Of a stretch of DNA of 64,000 nt, positions 36,863 through 45,851 are shown in pieces. A program made the translations under genes and the position numbers. The stretch is from positions 134,010-198,009 of the forward strand of contig JAHDDE010000002.1 in assembly GCA_020629515.1 (NCBI GenBank). The letters are read 5' to 3'. How positions within the stretch are numbered: position 1 is the first letter of the stretch; every line of letters begins with the position of its first letter. A model generated the notes under the pieces. It worked only from the letters and a program-made list of their open reading frames with translations. It was not told the origin of the DNA and searched no databases. The DNA comes from Saprospiraceae bacterium (lineage in GTDB: Bacteria > Bacteroidota > Bacteroidia > Chitinophagales > Saprospiraceae).

Positions 36863-37414
36863 TCATAGTTTCTCAAATTCTATAACTTCTAAGGAGAATT
36901 CCTCATCTGCGATTCCTCTGTCATAATCGATGTATACGCTCTTGGGAAAAAAGAACCTTTCATCATATACAACTAATATTCGATCAGCTTTAAGAATAGG
37001 CTCTTCAAATACTGGCAAAAAAAATTCAATATTCTCATCTGCGGCAATTTCAATTTGATTAAAAATATTATCTAAAGTGAACAGAATTTCCATCGATCCT
37101 ATTTCACAAAATGATATAGAAGAAAAAGGCCCAATAGAACTAGAAGATTCAACTATTTTGTTTTCTTCGATTAGGAGTGTTATTTCTGTGTCGGGGCAGA
37201 TCATATTTGACTGCCTGTAAACTATTCGGTAACTATCGATACTTAAACATCTCCATTTTTGAAAAGAATTATAAAAGGATAAGTAATCTTCATCAAATTG
37301 GGGTGAGGAAGGATAATTCTCCAAACAATCTAAATAAGTATTGAAATCATGATCACAACTACAAGAAATAAAGAAAATCGAAATAAAACCCCAAAACATA
37401 TTCTTATAAGTCAT
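36863..37414 (-). CDS. Lipoprotein, DUF6174-like
   Basis: Signal peptide ending in FISCSC (Cys18 or 20 the lipid site). The mature part has FQKWRCLSIDSYRIVYRQSNMICPDTEITLLIEENKIV (residues 52-89), then a late FPKSVYIDYDRGIADEEFSLEVIEF segment. This pattern of a SYxxxYxR strand with a Cys-Pro, a control of the form NxIV, and a final YIDYDxxxADEEF resembles the small DUF6174 secreted family; I give that at moderate confidence. No function is known. The 275-base gap to the next gene shows an imperfect GAGAGGGTC/GACTCTCTC repeat and a CCCTT/AAGGG hairpin near 37660, nothing more. Confidence 0.6.
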   Translation of the reverse strand: MTYKNMFWGFISIFFISCSCDHDFNTYLDCLENYPSSPQFDEDYLSFYNSFQKWRCLSIDSYRIVYRQSNMICPDTEITLLIEENKIVESSSSIGPFSSISFCEIGSMEILFTLDNIFNQIEIAADENIEFFLPVFEEPILKADRILVVYDERFFFPKSVYIDYDRGIADEEFSLEVIEFEKL

Positions 37415-37689
37415 TTTTTACAAATTGTCGATCCAGTAATTATATCCATTGAAAATTAAAATATCTATCATGGCGGCAGTTTTTGTATTTCTGTAGTCAT
37501 TTGATATAAAGCTACTCTTGAATAGTCCATAAGTATAGATATTTCTATCTGATTTACGTCAACTGCAGTTCCATGATTGAGAGGGTCTTGCACATGATTC
37601 TAACATAAGTCTTGACTCTCTCTTATAATAAATGAATCAAGCAAACTAAAAAATTCCCTTTATTTGAAGGGTCAAATTATATAGAGACT

Positions 37690-38052
37690 ATGAAAATATT
37701 TCACTATTTCTTGGCCTTTTTATTCTTAGTATTTGCTTTGGTGCAGTACAATGACCCAGATTACTATATGTGGATGCCACCCTATTTATTAGTGGCATAT
37801 ATTTCACTTAAAGCTGCCCTACTTAAGTACCATAAACTATGGTGCGGCATGTTGCTCTTCTTATTTGGGGTATGGATGAGTTTATATATGCCACATATCT
37901 ATCAGTGGTTTAAGGATGGCATGCCATCTATAGCGGAGTCGATGAAAGCTGAATCACCCTATATAGAATTAGCCCGAGAATTTTTTGGACTGTTACTTTG
38001 TTTTATAGCAACAGGCTACTTTTTTATCTTAGCATCCAAATCTTCAAAATGA
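37690..38052 (+). CDS. TMEM220-like membrane protein
   Basis: Small inner-membrane protein of 120 residues with three or four hydrophobic helices. The N-terminal signature FALVQYNDPDYYMWMPPY is the hallmark of the transmembrane 220 family, also found in animals; its role is unknown. The last 4 bases overlap the ATG of the metalloprotease gene, so translation of the two is probably coupled. Confidence 0.82.
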   Translation: MKIFHYFLAFLFLVFALVQYNDPDYYMWMPPYLLVAYISLKAALLKYHKLWCGMLLFLFGVWMSLYMPHIYQWFKDGMPSIAESMKAESPYIELAREFFGLLLCFIATGYFFILASKSSK

Positions 38053-40448
38053 AAGCTTTTTTAATTTCAATTGCTGTTTTCTTTATTTCAATATCTATCG
38101 CAGCTCAGACCATCCAGAATGGGTTTTTCGACTTCTCTTACGCTGAGGATGAAGGAAAGATCTATCTATTAATTGATGACGAAGATCTAGATAAACAATT
38201 TCTATATGTGAACGCGCTATCAGCAGGATTAGGATCCAATGATATAGGATTGGATAGAGGCCAGCTGGGAAGTGAACGAATAGTAAGTTTTAAAAAAGCA
38301 GGAGAGAAGTTGCTGATGGTTCAGCCCAATCTGGATTATCGAGCAATTAGCGACAATGAATTAGAGCGTAAAAGTGTGGAAGAGGCTTTTGCTAAATCTG
38401 TCTTATGGGGATTTAAGATTGGCGATAAAGAAGGAAATCGATATAAGATCGATTTGACCGATTTCTTAATGAGAGATGCGCATGGGGTATCTCAACGACT
38501 TAAGCGATCTAAGCAAGGAAGCTTTAAACTGGATAAAAGTAGATCTGCTGTATGGATGGATCGAACTAAGACCTTTCCTGATAATACAGAATTTGATGTA
38601 CTCTTGACATTTACAGGTCACGCTGAAGGAAGGTATGTGAGATCAGTAACTCCTAGTGCTGATGCCATCACCTTGCATCAACATCATTCCTTTGTAAGGT
38701 TACCAGACGATAACTATCAGCCAAGGAAATTTCATCCTTATGCAGGGTATTTTCCTATGTCCTTTTATGACTATGCTGTTGCTATAGAAGATGATATCGA
38801 GCAGCGATATATATATAGACATAGATTAGCTAAAAAGGACCCAAGTGCTCAAGTTAGCGAACCAGTAGAGCCTATCATCTATTATATGGATCCTGGATGT
38901 CCAGATCCCGTTAAATCTGCTCTGATGGCTGGGGCAGCTTGGTGGGATCAAGCCTTTCAATCTATAGGCTATGCGCCTGGTACTTTTCAGATTAAAGAAT
39001 TACCGGAGGGAGCGGATATGCTGGATGTAAGATATAATGTGATCCAGTGGGTGCATCGCAGTACACGAGGGTGGTCCTATGGAGCTTCTGTATCTGATCC
39101 AAGAACTGGTGAGATCATTAAAGGTCATGTATCACTTGGTTCTCTTAGAGTTCGTCAGGATTTTCTTATTGCTCAAGGATTATTATCACCCTATGCCGAG
39201 GATGATGATAACCATGATCCGATGTTGGCTTTAGCCTTATCAAGGCTCAAGCAATTAGCGGCACATGAGGTAGGACATACCATTGGTTTGGCCCATAATT
39301 TTGCAGCCAGCTACAATGATAGAGCCTCGGTTATGGATTATCCACACCCTTATGTAACCATGGATGATGCTGGCAGGATAAGCTTTGATCAAGCCTATGA
39401 TGATAAAATCGGGGATTGGGATAAGTTCACTATTGGATATGGTTATCAAGATTTTGCTGATGATATTGATGAAGATGAAGCGCTTAACGAGATGATTAAT
39501 CAGGCTCAATTGGATGGATTTCTCTTTATTTCTGATAGCGATGCTCGACCAGCAGGTGGAGCACACCCCAATGCTCATTTATGGGATAATGGTGCTGATC
39601 CTGTTGAGGAGCTGAATAGATTAATGGGTATTAGAGCCAAGGCTCTTAGTCAATTAGGAGAAAATAGTATTACAGAGGGTACACCTATGAGTGAGTTAGA
39701 AAAAGTATTAGTACCTATCTATCTTTTGCATAGATATCAAGTTGATGCAGTATCAAAGTTAATAGGAGGGTTAAACTATCAATATCATGTTAAAGGGGAT
39801 GTGATGAATCATAAGGTAACACCTGTTGATTACAAAATTCAGAATAGAGCAGTCGAGTCTTTACTTAATACGCTTTCATCACAGCATCTCAGATTGCCAT
39901 CAAATCTATTAAGATTGATACCTCCACCGGCATATGGATATCCACGGAGTAGAGAGACATTTAACAGTAAAACTAATCTGGCCTTCGATCCTTTGTCCGT
40001 TGCTGAAAGTCATATACACATGACTTTGCAGTTTATGCTGCATCCAGATAGATTGGCGAGGATACATCGTCACGGGGCGACAGGTATGAGTGTCGTAGAG
40101 TTGGAGCCCTTTTTAGACCAAATAGTCGAACATCTATTCGCCATGAAGTCAGAAGATTCTTACGATCAAGAGCTCAACCAATTGGTTCAGAAGATATTAG
40201 TGACACACTTGTTGCAATTGTCAAGTGACTCAAGTGTGGATATCAATGTGGCAGCAGTGGCCCATCACGCTCTACATAAGGTTGGAGATAATTACTTAAA
40301 GAATTCATCAATTGCTCATAACTATTATCTGATGGAACTTATCAATCAATCGAAGATACATGGAGATGATTTTAGTCTACCAAAAATAAGTAATATGCCT
40401 CCTGGATCGCCAATAGGTTGTGGTATGATGGATCATCTGAAACCATAA
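38049..40448 (+). CDS. Zinc-dependent metalloprotease (DUF5117/DUF4953-type)
   Basis: Exported metallopeptidase of 799 residues. A signal peptide of about 20 residues leads into the DUF5118/DUF5117-type N-terminal region (GFFDFSYAEDEGKIYLLI, with GLDRGQLGSERIV), then the metzincin-like zinc site HEVGHTIGLAH starting at residue 406 with the third ligand His in LAHNF, and a C-terminal DUF4953-type domain. Such proteins are common in Bacteroidota and are thought to be periplasmic or surface proteases. The ATG at 38049 overlaps the TMEM220 gene by 4 bases. Confidence 0.88.
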   Translation: MKAFLISIAVFFISISIAAQTIQNGFFDFSYAEDEGKIYLLIDDEDLDKQFLYVNALSAGLGSNDIGLDRGQLGSERIVSFKKAGEKLLMVQPNLDYRAISDNELERKSVEEAFAKSVLWGFKIGDKEGNRYKIDLTDFLMRDAHGVSQRLKRSKQGSFKLDKSRSAVWMDRTKTFPDNTEFDVLLTFTGHAEGRYVRSVTPSADAITLHQHHSFVRLPDDNYQPRKFHPYAGYFPMSFYDYAVAIEDDIEQRYIYRHRLAKKDPSAQVSEPVEPIIYYMDPGCPDPVKSALMAGAAWWDQAFQSIGYAPGTFQIKELPEGADMLDVRYNVIQWVHRSTRGWSYGASVSDPRTGEIIKGHVSLGSLRVRQDFLIAQGLLSPYAEDDDNHDPMLALALSRLKQLAAHEVGHTIGLAHNFAASYNDRASVMDYPHPYVTMDDAGRISFDQAYDDKIGDWDKFTIGYGYQDFADDIDEDEALNEMINQAQLDGFLFISDSDARPAGGAHPNAHLWDNGADPVEELNRLMGIRAKALSQLGENSITEGTPMSELEKVLVPIYLLHRYQVDAVSKLIGGLNYQYHVKGDVMNHKVTPVDYKIQNRAVESLLNTLSSQHLRLPSNLLRLIPPPAYGYPRSRETFNSKTNLAFDPLSVAESHIHMTLQFMLHPDRLARIHRHGATGMSVVELEPFLDQIVEHLFAMKSEDSYDQELNQLVQKILVTHLLQLSSDSSVDINVAAVAHHALHKVGDNYLKNSSIAHNYYLMELINQSKIHGDDFSLPKISNMPPGSPIGCGMMDHLKP

Positions 40449-40492
40449 ATCAGGAAAATAATAGTATTAAAAAAATCAGGGAATTACGATAA

Positions 40493-41050
40493 ATGATAAT
40501 TACGATATCTGGAGATATAGGAAGTGGAAAAAGTACTTGTGGTAGGCTACTTCAAAAGAAGTTAGATTTTGACTATTTGTCTACCGGTGCCATCCAGAGG
40601 AAGATTGCGGAAGAGATGGGAATTACCACATTAGAGCTTAATCTCCTATCTGAAAAAGATACTTCAATAGATGATAAAATAGATAATCATACTCGTGAGT
40701 TGAATGAATCTCAACAAAACTATATAGTCGACTCAAGATTGGCGTGGCATTTTATTCCATCTTCATATAAGGTTTTTCTCTCCTGCCAAGATGAAATAGC
40801 GGCTCACAGGATATTCAATGATGAAGGGCGAGTATCGGATGAAAATTCAAAGACTGTTTTGCAACTCCTTGATAAAATAAAGGATCGAAGAAAAAGTGAG
40901 AAAAGACGATTCTTGCAGAAGTATGGGATTGACTTTGAAGATCTTTCTAATTATGATCAGATTATTGACTCTTCATTTTTTACTCCCGAAGAAATCGTTA
41001 CAATGATACTTGATGGCATCAAGATGTATCAAGGCAGTGATATGGATTAA
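40493..41050 (+). CDS. Archaeal-type cytidylate kinase-like P-loop kinase
   Basis: Small P-loop NTPase of 185 residues with Walker A SGDIGSGKST (residues 6-15), then DYLSTGAIQRKIAEE and VDSRLAWHF, a pattern seen in the short archaeal CMP kinase family (Cmk type 2). The lid region DRRKSEKRRFLQKYGIDFEDLSNYD (residues 126-150) fits it too. It probably phosphorylates CMP or a related small molecule, but substrate cannot be decided by eye. A standard bacterial cmk is not in the window, so whether this is the main enzyme is unknown. Confidence 0.75.
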   Translation: MIITISGDIGSGKSTCGRLLQKKLDFDYLSTGAIQRKIAEEMGITTLELNLLSEKDTSIDDKIDNHTRELNESQQNYIVDSRLAWHFIPSSYKVFLSCQDEIAAHRIFNDEGRVSDENSKTVLQLLDKIKDRRKSEKRRFLQKYGIDFEDLSNYDQIIDSSFFTPEEIVTMILDGIKMYQGSDMD

Positions 41051-41469
41051 ATAAATCTATTCTTCAGCTGAGGATCAGGTAGTATACACTGCTCCGCTTT
41101 ACCAAACCATTGATATCTGTTTCTTGCAATCCATCGGTAGATTGTATTCCTGACCTTGACAGGAATTAGTGCAAGTGGCATGAGCAATAACCATATACCG
41201 CCAAGAATTTTGATGATTCTGAAGGTTACATCAGATTGTGTATAGAGCTTACCTTGATCTAATAGAGCCACCGTAGTGATCTCTTGATCCATCTTAAGTT
41301 GTTTGCGGATGGATTTACCATTGTCTTGTTGAAGAGCGCAAAAAAGAAACTGTTCTTTTTTATCCACCTTGATCAAGAATTGGACAAAACCATCACAAAG
41401 GATGCATTGTCCATCATAATATAGTATTGGACTATCCTTAGATAGTGCTAATTGATTTTGGTAGTCCAT
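41047..41469 (-). CDS. DCC-motif thiol-disulfide oxidoreductase family protein (DUF393)
   Basis: Protein of 140 residues with the DxxCxxC signature (YYDGQCILCDGFVQFLI, about residues 17-33) that names the family and looks like a redox site on a thioredoxin-like fold. A predicted hydrophobic helix at about residues 95-110 and the late RNRYQWFGK also fit DUF393. No partner is adjacent. It converges on the CMP kinase gene with a 4-base overlap. Confidence 0.85.
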   Translation of the reverse strand: MDYQNQLALSKDSPILYYDGQCILCDGFVQFLIKVDKKEQFLFCALQQDNGKSIRKQLKMDQEITTVALLDQGKLYTQSDVTFRIIKILGGIWLLLMPLALIPVKVRNTIYRWIARNRYQWFGKAEQCILPDPQLKNRFI

Positions 41470-41500
41470 AATATTTTGTTCTACTGTAGAATGGTACTCA

Positions 41501-42868
41501 TTAAGTGAATATAGCTTCCATTAACTCTTCTACCTTTCCAATGGTTTTGACATGAATATGGTTGAACTGACTGGAGTCGATTTTTTTATGATACTTTGAT
41601 ATAAATATTTGATCAAAACCTAATCTCGCAGCTTCCTGTATTCTTTGTTCTATTCTATTGACAGACCGAACCTCTCCAGATAAACCAATCTCTGCGGCAA
41701 AACTTATTTTCTTGTTTATAGGTATATCATTTAAAGAAGAAATAAGAGCTGCCATCACGGCTAAGTCGATGGCAGGGTCTGTCACCTTGATGCCCCCAGC
41801 TATGTTGAGGAATACATCATTTTGGCTAAAATATAGCCCACATTTTTTTTCGAGAACTGCGAGAAGCATGCTCATTCTTCTCACATCAAATCCTGTAGTA
41901 GACCGTTGTGGTGTACCATAGATGGCAGTTGACACTAATGCCTGAGTTTCTATCATCAATGGCCTTGCTCCTTCCATAGTGCATGCCACGGCACTACCGC
42001 TGAGATGATCTTCAGATTGAGACAAGAGAAGTTCTGAAGGATTGTTAACGGGCCTAAGACCACTTTGTTCCATCTCATAAATGCCTATTTCATCTGTTGA
42101 GCCAAATCTGTTTTTTATTGTTCTCAGTATCCTATACACATAGTTCCTGTCTCCTTCAAATTGTAAAACAACGTCCACTATATGTTCTAATATTTTAGGT
42201 CCCGCAATGCTTCCTTCTTTATTGATATGACCTATAATGAAGACGGGTATATTAGTATGCTTGGCAAATTGTTGGAGCTTGGAGGTACACTCTTTTATCT
42301 GACTGACAGATCCCGCTGTACTATCGATCTGTTTGGTATAAACCGTTTGGATAGAGTCGATCATGAGCATCTGTGGCTTACTATCATAGGCAATGTCTAA
42401 AATTTTATCTAAGTCAATTTCGGCAAGAATAGAGCAATGTGGATTATGTCCTGCGATTCTTTCGGCTCTCATTTTAATCTGATAGGGGCTTTCCTCACCT
42501 GAGACATAAAGCACTTTGGCATTTGCTTTAGTGGCTAATTGAAGCATAAGAGTTGACTTGCCAATACCCGGTTGTCCTCCAATTAGTACTATGGACCCAG
42601 GAACAATCCCACCACCTAAAACTCTCGAAAGCTCTTTGTCAAAATCGATAATGTATCTCGATATGTTAGGGGCGGTAATCTGTGTTATTGGGATCGGTCT
42701 ATTATCATCCTTCGAAAATTTTGATTTGACTGCCGCTTTACTCGAAGATTTATTAACAACTTCTTGAGGCTTTAAAGTATTCCACTCTCCGCAAGAAGAG
42801 CACTTACCTTCCCATTTTACGAACTGTGCATTGCAGTTGGAGCAAACATGTATAGTTTTTGTTTTCAC
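41501..42868 (-). CDS. radA: DNA repair protein RadA
   Basis: Branch-migration helicase that helps RecA in recombination. Order: C4 zinc finger at the N-terminus (CSNC, then CSSC), RecA-like ATPase with Walker A GGQPGIGKST and Walker B MLMIDSIQT, the RadA KNRFGS motif, and a Lon-protease-like C-terminal domain (GGIKVTDPAIDLAVMAALIS). The start is GTG at 42868, which places the first Cys at residue 9. Length 455 is standard. Confidence 0.96.
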   Translation of the reverse strand: MKTKTIHVCSNCNAQFVKWEGKCSSCGEWNTLKPQEVVNKSSSKAAVKSKFSKDDNRPIPITQITAPNISRYIIDFDKELSRVLGGGIVPGSIVLIGGQPGIGKSTLMLQLATKANAKVLYVSGEESPYQIKMRAERIAGHNPHCSILAEIDLDKILDIAYDSKPQMLMIDSIQTVYTKQIDSTAGSVSQIKECTSKLQQFAKHTNIPVFIIGHINKEGSIAGPKILEHIVDVVLQFEGDRNYVYRILRTIKNRFGSTDEIGIYEMEQSGLRPVNNPSELLLSQSEDHLSGSAVACTMEGARPLMIETQALVSTAIYGTPQRSTTGFDVRRMSMLLAVLEKKCGLYFSQNDVFLNIAGGIKVTDPAIDLAVMAALISSLNDIPINKKISFAAEIGLSGEVRSVNRIEQRIQEAARLGFDQIFISKYHKKIDSSQFNHIHVKTIGKVEELMEAIFT

Positions 42869-43049
42869 GATGTATATGAAAAGTTGTTATGAATAATTTG
42901 ATTTTTTTTATTTATTTTCGACAAAAGATGTGGCTTTTGAAAATTGGTACGTCTTAGTATTGTGAGGAGTGATCAAGAGATGTAAGTTATAAAAGAGAAT
43001 AAAAGATATTTAAAGATAGATTGTTTTCAATTGGTTTTTTGGGGTTATG

Positions 43050-43078
43050 CAGGGTACTTTTTGTACCCTGTTTTTTTT
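43050..43078 (+). terminator. Rho-independent terminator on the strand opposite to both neighbours
   Basis: Perfect 8-bp stem (43050-43057 with 43063-43070, T5 loop) followed on the plus strand by eight T (43071-43078). Both flanking genes, radA and the zinc-finger gene, are on the minus strand, so no annotated plus gene ends here. On the minus strand the same hairpin follows the zinc-finger stop, but without a T-run. Confidence 0.7.
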
Positions 43079-43406
43079 ATGCGCATTTAATGCATCTATC
43101 GCTCTCAGGCATAAGCATTAGCCGTTTAGGATTTATGGATTGTTTACAATTTTTGCATTGTCCAAATCCAGGATTATCCACTTTTGATAAAGCTACTTGA
43201 AGTTTAGCTAATTTCTTTCTCCGATTTCTTAGACTGGCTTCGACTACACTTTTGTTATTGATAGCATCCATTCTGCTTATCCTTCCAATAGAATTTTCGG
43301 GCGCTACGGGAGCGGCACTTTCTTCCATTTGAGCAATTTCAGATGTCAACTTTTTAATCAATTGTCTTATTTCCTGCTTTAATATTTTGATTTCTTCTTG
43401 TTTCAT
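43077..43406 (-). CDS. DksA/TraR-type zinc-finger protein
   Basis: Small protein of 109 residues: a coiled-coil-forming N-terminal half, then a C4 zinc finger with CKNC and CIKC spaced by 17 residues, as in TraR/DksA proteins that bind the secondary channel of RNA polymerase. The Asp-rich tip that DksA needs for ppGpp synergy is not obvious, so it may be a relative rather than true DksA. I use the ATG at 43406; a TTG at 43430 would add 8 residues. Its stop codon overlaps the T-run of the opposite-strand terminator. Confidence 0.85.
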   Translation of the reverse strand: MKQEEIKILKQEIRQLIKKLTSEIAQMEESAAPVAPENSIGRISRMDAINNKSVVEASLRNRRKKLAKLQVALSKVDNPGFGQCKNCKQSINPKRLMLMPESDRCIKCA

Positions 43407-43452
43407 CAATTCTAAATTATTAATTTTCAATCAGTTATGACAACCTGTGTAT

Positions 43453-43749
43453 ATGAGTCAATGTAGATGGACTTTTTATGATCCTAATGAAGGTACCCAA
43501 ACTTTGGGGCTATATCATGGTGATGAGTCAGGACATGTCATGATATATCTCAATGAGCAAGTTGTAATTATTGACTTTGAAGTTCATCAAACAAAGTCTT
43601 ATTCGCTCATGTTTAATCAATCTCTGTTGGAATTAAAACTCAATAAGATAAACGGAGAATTCTTATATAAATTTGAAGGTACCCGAGTGAATGAGGCTAA
43701 ATCATCGCTTGATAGGATTAAAAGTCTCTTTTCTTTTCCTTTTTCTTAG
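43453..43749 (+). CDS. Conserved-looking hypothetical protein, 98 aa
   Basis: Small cytoplasmic protein of alternating beta strands (RWTFYDPN, LGLYHGDESGHVMIYLN, VVIIDFEVHQT, FLYKFEG) and one C-terminal helix. No signal peptide, no membrane segment, no Cys pair. It sits 37 bases before scpB on the same strand, so it may be part of the scpB-DUF2480 transcript. I do not recognise the family. A GTG at 43447 could add two residues. Confidence 0.65.
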   Translation: MSQCRWTFYDPNEGTQTLGLYHGDESGHVMIYLNEQVVIIDFEVHQTKSYSLMFNQSLLELKLNKINGEFLYKFEGTRVNEAKSSLDRIKSLFSFPFS

Positions 43750-43786
43750 ATTATTGATCACTTTACATTTTGATATAGATACTGAA

Positions 43787-44362
43787 ATGAATAGTACTAA
43801 AGATAGAGTTGACCTATATATTGAGGCTCTTATTTTTGCCGCAGAATATGCGCTGTCGGTCGAAGAAATAAGATCTGCCACTAATAACACCTTTGGACAG
43901 AAGTTTTCTATTAAGGATATAGAAAAACATTTATCTACAATATCCGCCAAATACGAAAGTGATGAATTTGCGATACACTTGATACCTATAGCACAGGGAT
44001 ATATGTTTATGACCAAATCAAGATATCATAAAATCATAGGAGATTATCTAAGACAGAATGAAAAAAAGAGATTATCCAAGTCTGCTATGGAAACACTGTC
44101 AATTGTAGCTTATAAGCAACCTATAACTAAGTCTGGTATCGAGAGTATAAGGGGTGTTGGTTGTGATTATGCTGTTCAGAAGTTATTAGAAAAAGAGCTA
44201 GTGGAGATAAAAGGAAGACATGAGGGTCCAGGAAGACCATTGTTATATGGTACTACAATTAAATTTTTAAACCATTTTGGGATCAAGGATACTAAAGAAT
44301 TGCCGAACCTTAAGGAGTTCGAAACTGTTGAAAATACTATTGGAGAAGAAGTAGAAAGCTAA
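43787..44362 (+). CDS. scpB: Segregation and condensation protein B
   Basis: Kleisin-associated subunit of the SMC-ScpA-ScpB condensin. Two winged-helix domains are visible, the second around KSAMETLSIVAYKQPITKSGIESIRGV, which is the family signature, with the final GRPLLYGTT strand. The ATG at 43787 gives 191 residues and begins right before the first helix; an upstream frame extension overlapping the previous gene has no family support. scpA is not nearby. DUF2480 follows after 3 bases. Confidence 0.92.
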   Translation: MNSTKDRVDLYIEALIFAAEYALSVEEIRSATNNTFGQKFSIKDIEKHLSTISAKYESDEFAIHLIPIAQGYMFMTKSRYHKIIGDYLRQNEKKRLSKSAMETLSIVAYKQPITKSGIESIRGVGCDYAVQKLLEKELVEIKGRHEGPGRPLLYGTTIKFLNHFGIKDTKELPNLKEFETVENTIGEEVES

Positions 44363-44365
44363 AAA

Positions 44366-44890
44366 ATGAAAGGAGTATTAGTAAATAAGGTGGCTCAAAG
44401 TAGTTTGGAGACTATTAATTTGGAGAAGTATTATCCAGTCGCAATGGTAAATGAATTGGATATAGCAGACTATCTCTTTAAAGGATTAATATTAAAGGAA
44501 AAAGATTTTAGAAGCGCCCTAAAAGAATTGGATTGGAGTATATATGCTGATACTACCTTGTGTGTACACTGTTCTACTGATGCCATTATCCCAGTATGGG
44601 CGTATATGCTGATCAGTACCTATGCAGAATCTTACTGTAAGACTATTTATCAAGGTAGTCCGTCAGAGTTTATTAAGTTTCATTATTACAAAGTGTTGGC
44701 TGAGATAGATTATGATCAGTACCAAGATAGTAGAGTGGTTATCAAAGGATGCAGTGACAAGCCTGTCCCACCCGCTGCTTATGCTTATATAACTGAGAAG
44801 TTAAAGCCTTTTGCCCAAAGTATTATGTATGGAGAACCATGCTCTACCGTACCAATATTCAAGCGACCTAGGAAGTTGAAATCATCCTAA
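44366..44890 (+). CDS. DUF2480 family protein
   Basis: Protein of 174 residues with the hallmarks of DUF2480: NLEKYYP near the start, FKGLILKEKDFR, DAIIPVWAYMLI, VVIKGCSDKPVP and the final GEPCSTVPIFKR. Three or four conserved Cys suggest metal or redox chemistry, but no function is assigned. The family is nearly confined to Bacteroidota, so it also helps to place the organism. It lies 3 bases after scpB and is probably co-transcribed. Confidence 0.88.
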   Translation: MKGVLVNKVAQSSLETINLEKYYPVAMVNELDIADYLFKGLILKEKDFRSALKELDWSIYADTTLCVHCSTDAIIPVWAYMLISTYAESYCKTIYQGSPSEFIKFHYYKVLAEIDYDQYQDSRVVIKGCSDKPVPPAAYAYITEKLKPFAQSIMYGEPCSTVPIFKRPRKLKSS

Positions 44891-44944
44891 ACAAAATGTT
44901 GGTACATTTTTAGTATTTATATTATTTCATCTAAACTTCTAATT

Positions 44945-45850
44945 GTGAAAAGATTATTTACTCAATACGCTTTATTAGGTACGTGTGTTTTTTCTTTTTT
45001 GGTTTTTTTGTCTTCTGCAGATAATAAGATAGCGAGAGTAGATAATTCACTTCATAATATTGCACAGATCGTCCGAGCTCCTGATATCAATAAGCAATTT
45101 GATTGGGCGGGTGAGATATTACCATTTACAGCTGATGCTAAGGAAAGATTGGATAGAGAACTTATGGTCAATACTTATTACCATTCTAGCACACTACAAG
45201 TATTGAAATTAGCTAATAGATACTTTCCGACTATTGAAAGAATTTTAAATGAACATGGTATTCCAGAAGATTTTAAATATTTAGCAGTGGCGGAGAGTGG
45301 CCTTCGACATGTAAAATCCCATGCCAATGCAAAAGGATTCTGGCAATTTAGAAAAATGGCTGCCAAGGAATATGGATTAGAAGTAAATGATGAAGTTGAT
45401 GAAAGATACCATATAGAAAAGTCTACCCGAGCGGCCTGCAAATACTTGTTATGGCTTAAGAGCAAGTTTGGTACTTGGACTAATGCATCTGCAGCATACA
45501 ATGTGGGACCGACAAACTTCAAAAAAGAGATGACCATACAGGGTGAATCAAATTTTTATGATATGAATTTGAATCAAGAAACGAGTAGATACATTTACAG
45601 ACTGGTAGCGATTAAGGAGATAATGACTAACCCAGAATCTTTCGGATTTTATATAGAAAGTCAAGAAAAATATCCGCCATTAGATAATTTTTATGAAGTC
45701 AAGGTCGATAAATCTATTAAGAGCTGGGGAGACTTTGCTCACGAACATGGTATCACCTACCGAGAGCTTAAGAGATACAACCCTTGGTTAAGAGACAACC
45801 ATTTGACTGTTATTAAGAATACTTACATGATCAAGATTCCGAGATCTTAG
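44945..45850 (+). CDS. Lytic transglycosylase (MltD-type domain)
   Basis: Exported muramidase-like enzyme of 301 residues that cleaves glycan strands of peptidoglycan. The transglycosylase domain at about 85-235 has the catalytic Glu in LAVAESGLRH, GFWQFRKMAAKEYGL, and SAAYNVGP. After residue 245 a stretch like a degenerate LysM domain follows (FAHEHGITYRELKRYNPWL, ending YMIKIPR). The start is GTG at 44945 with a hydrophobic signal anchor. The gene follows DUF2480 by 54 bases. Confidence 0.88.
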   Translation: MKRLFTQYALLGTCVFSFLVFLSSADNKIARVDNSLHNIAQIVRAPDINKQFDWAGEILPFTADAKERLDRELMVNTYYHSSTLQVLKLANRYFPTIERILNEHGIPEDFKYLAVAESGLRHVKSHANAKGFWQFRKMAAKEYGLEVNDEVDERYHIEKSTRAACKYLLWLKSKFGTWTNASAAYNVGPTNFKKEMTIQGESNFYDMNLNQETSRYIYRLVAIKEIMTNPESFGFYIESQEKYPPLDNFYEVKVDKSIKSWGDFAHEHGITYRELKRYNPWLRDNHLTVIKNTYMIKIPRS

Positions 45851-45851
45851 A

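Noticed and set aside
43691-43786. Longer N-terminus of ScpB overlapping the preceding gene
   Set aside because: The added 32 residues are hydrophobic read-through of the neighbour in another frame; the family begins after ATG 43787.
45178-45537. Open frame of 119 codons opposite the lytic transglycosylase
   Set aside because: Antisense to the catalytic domain; no domain of its own.
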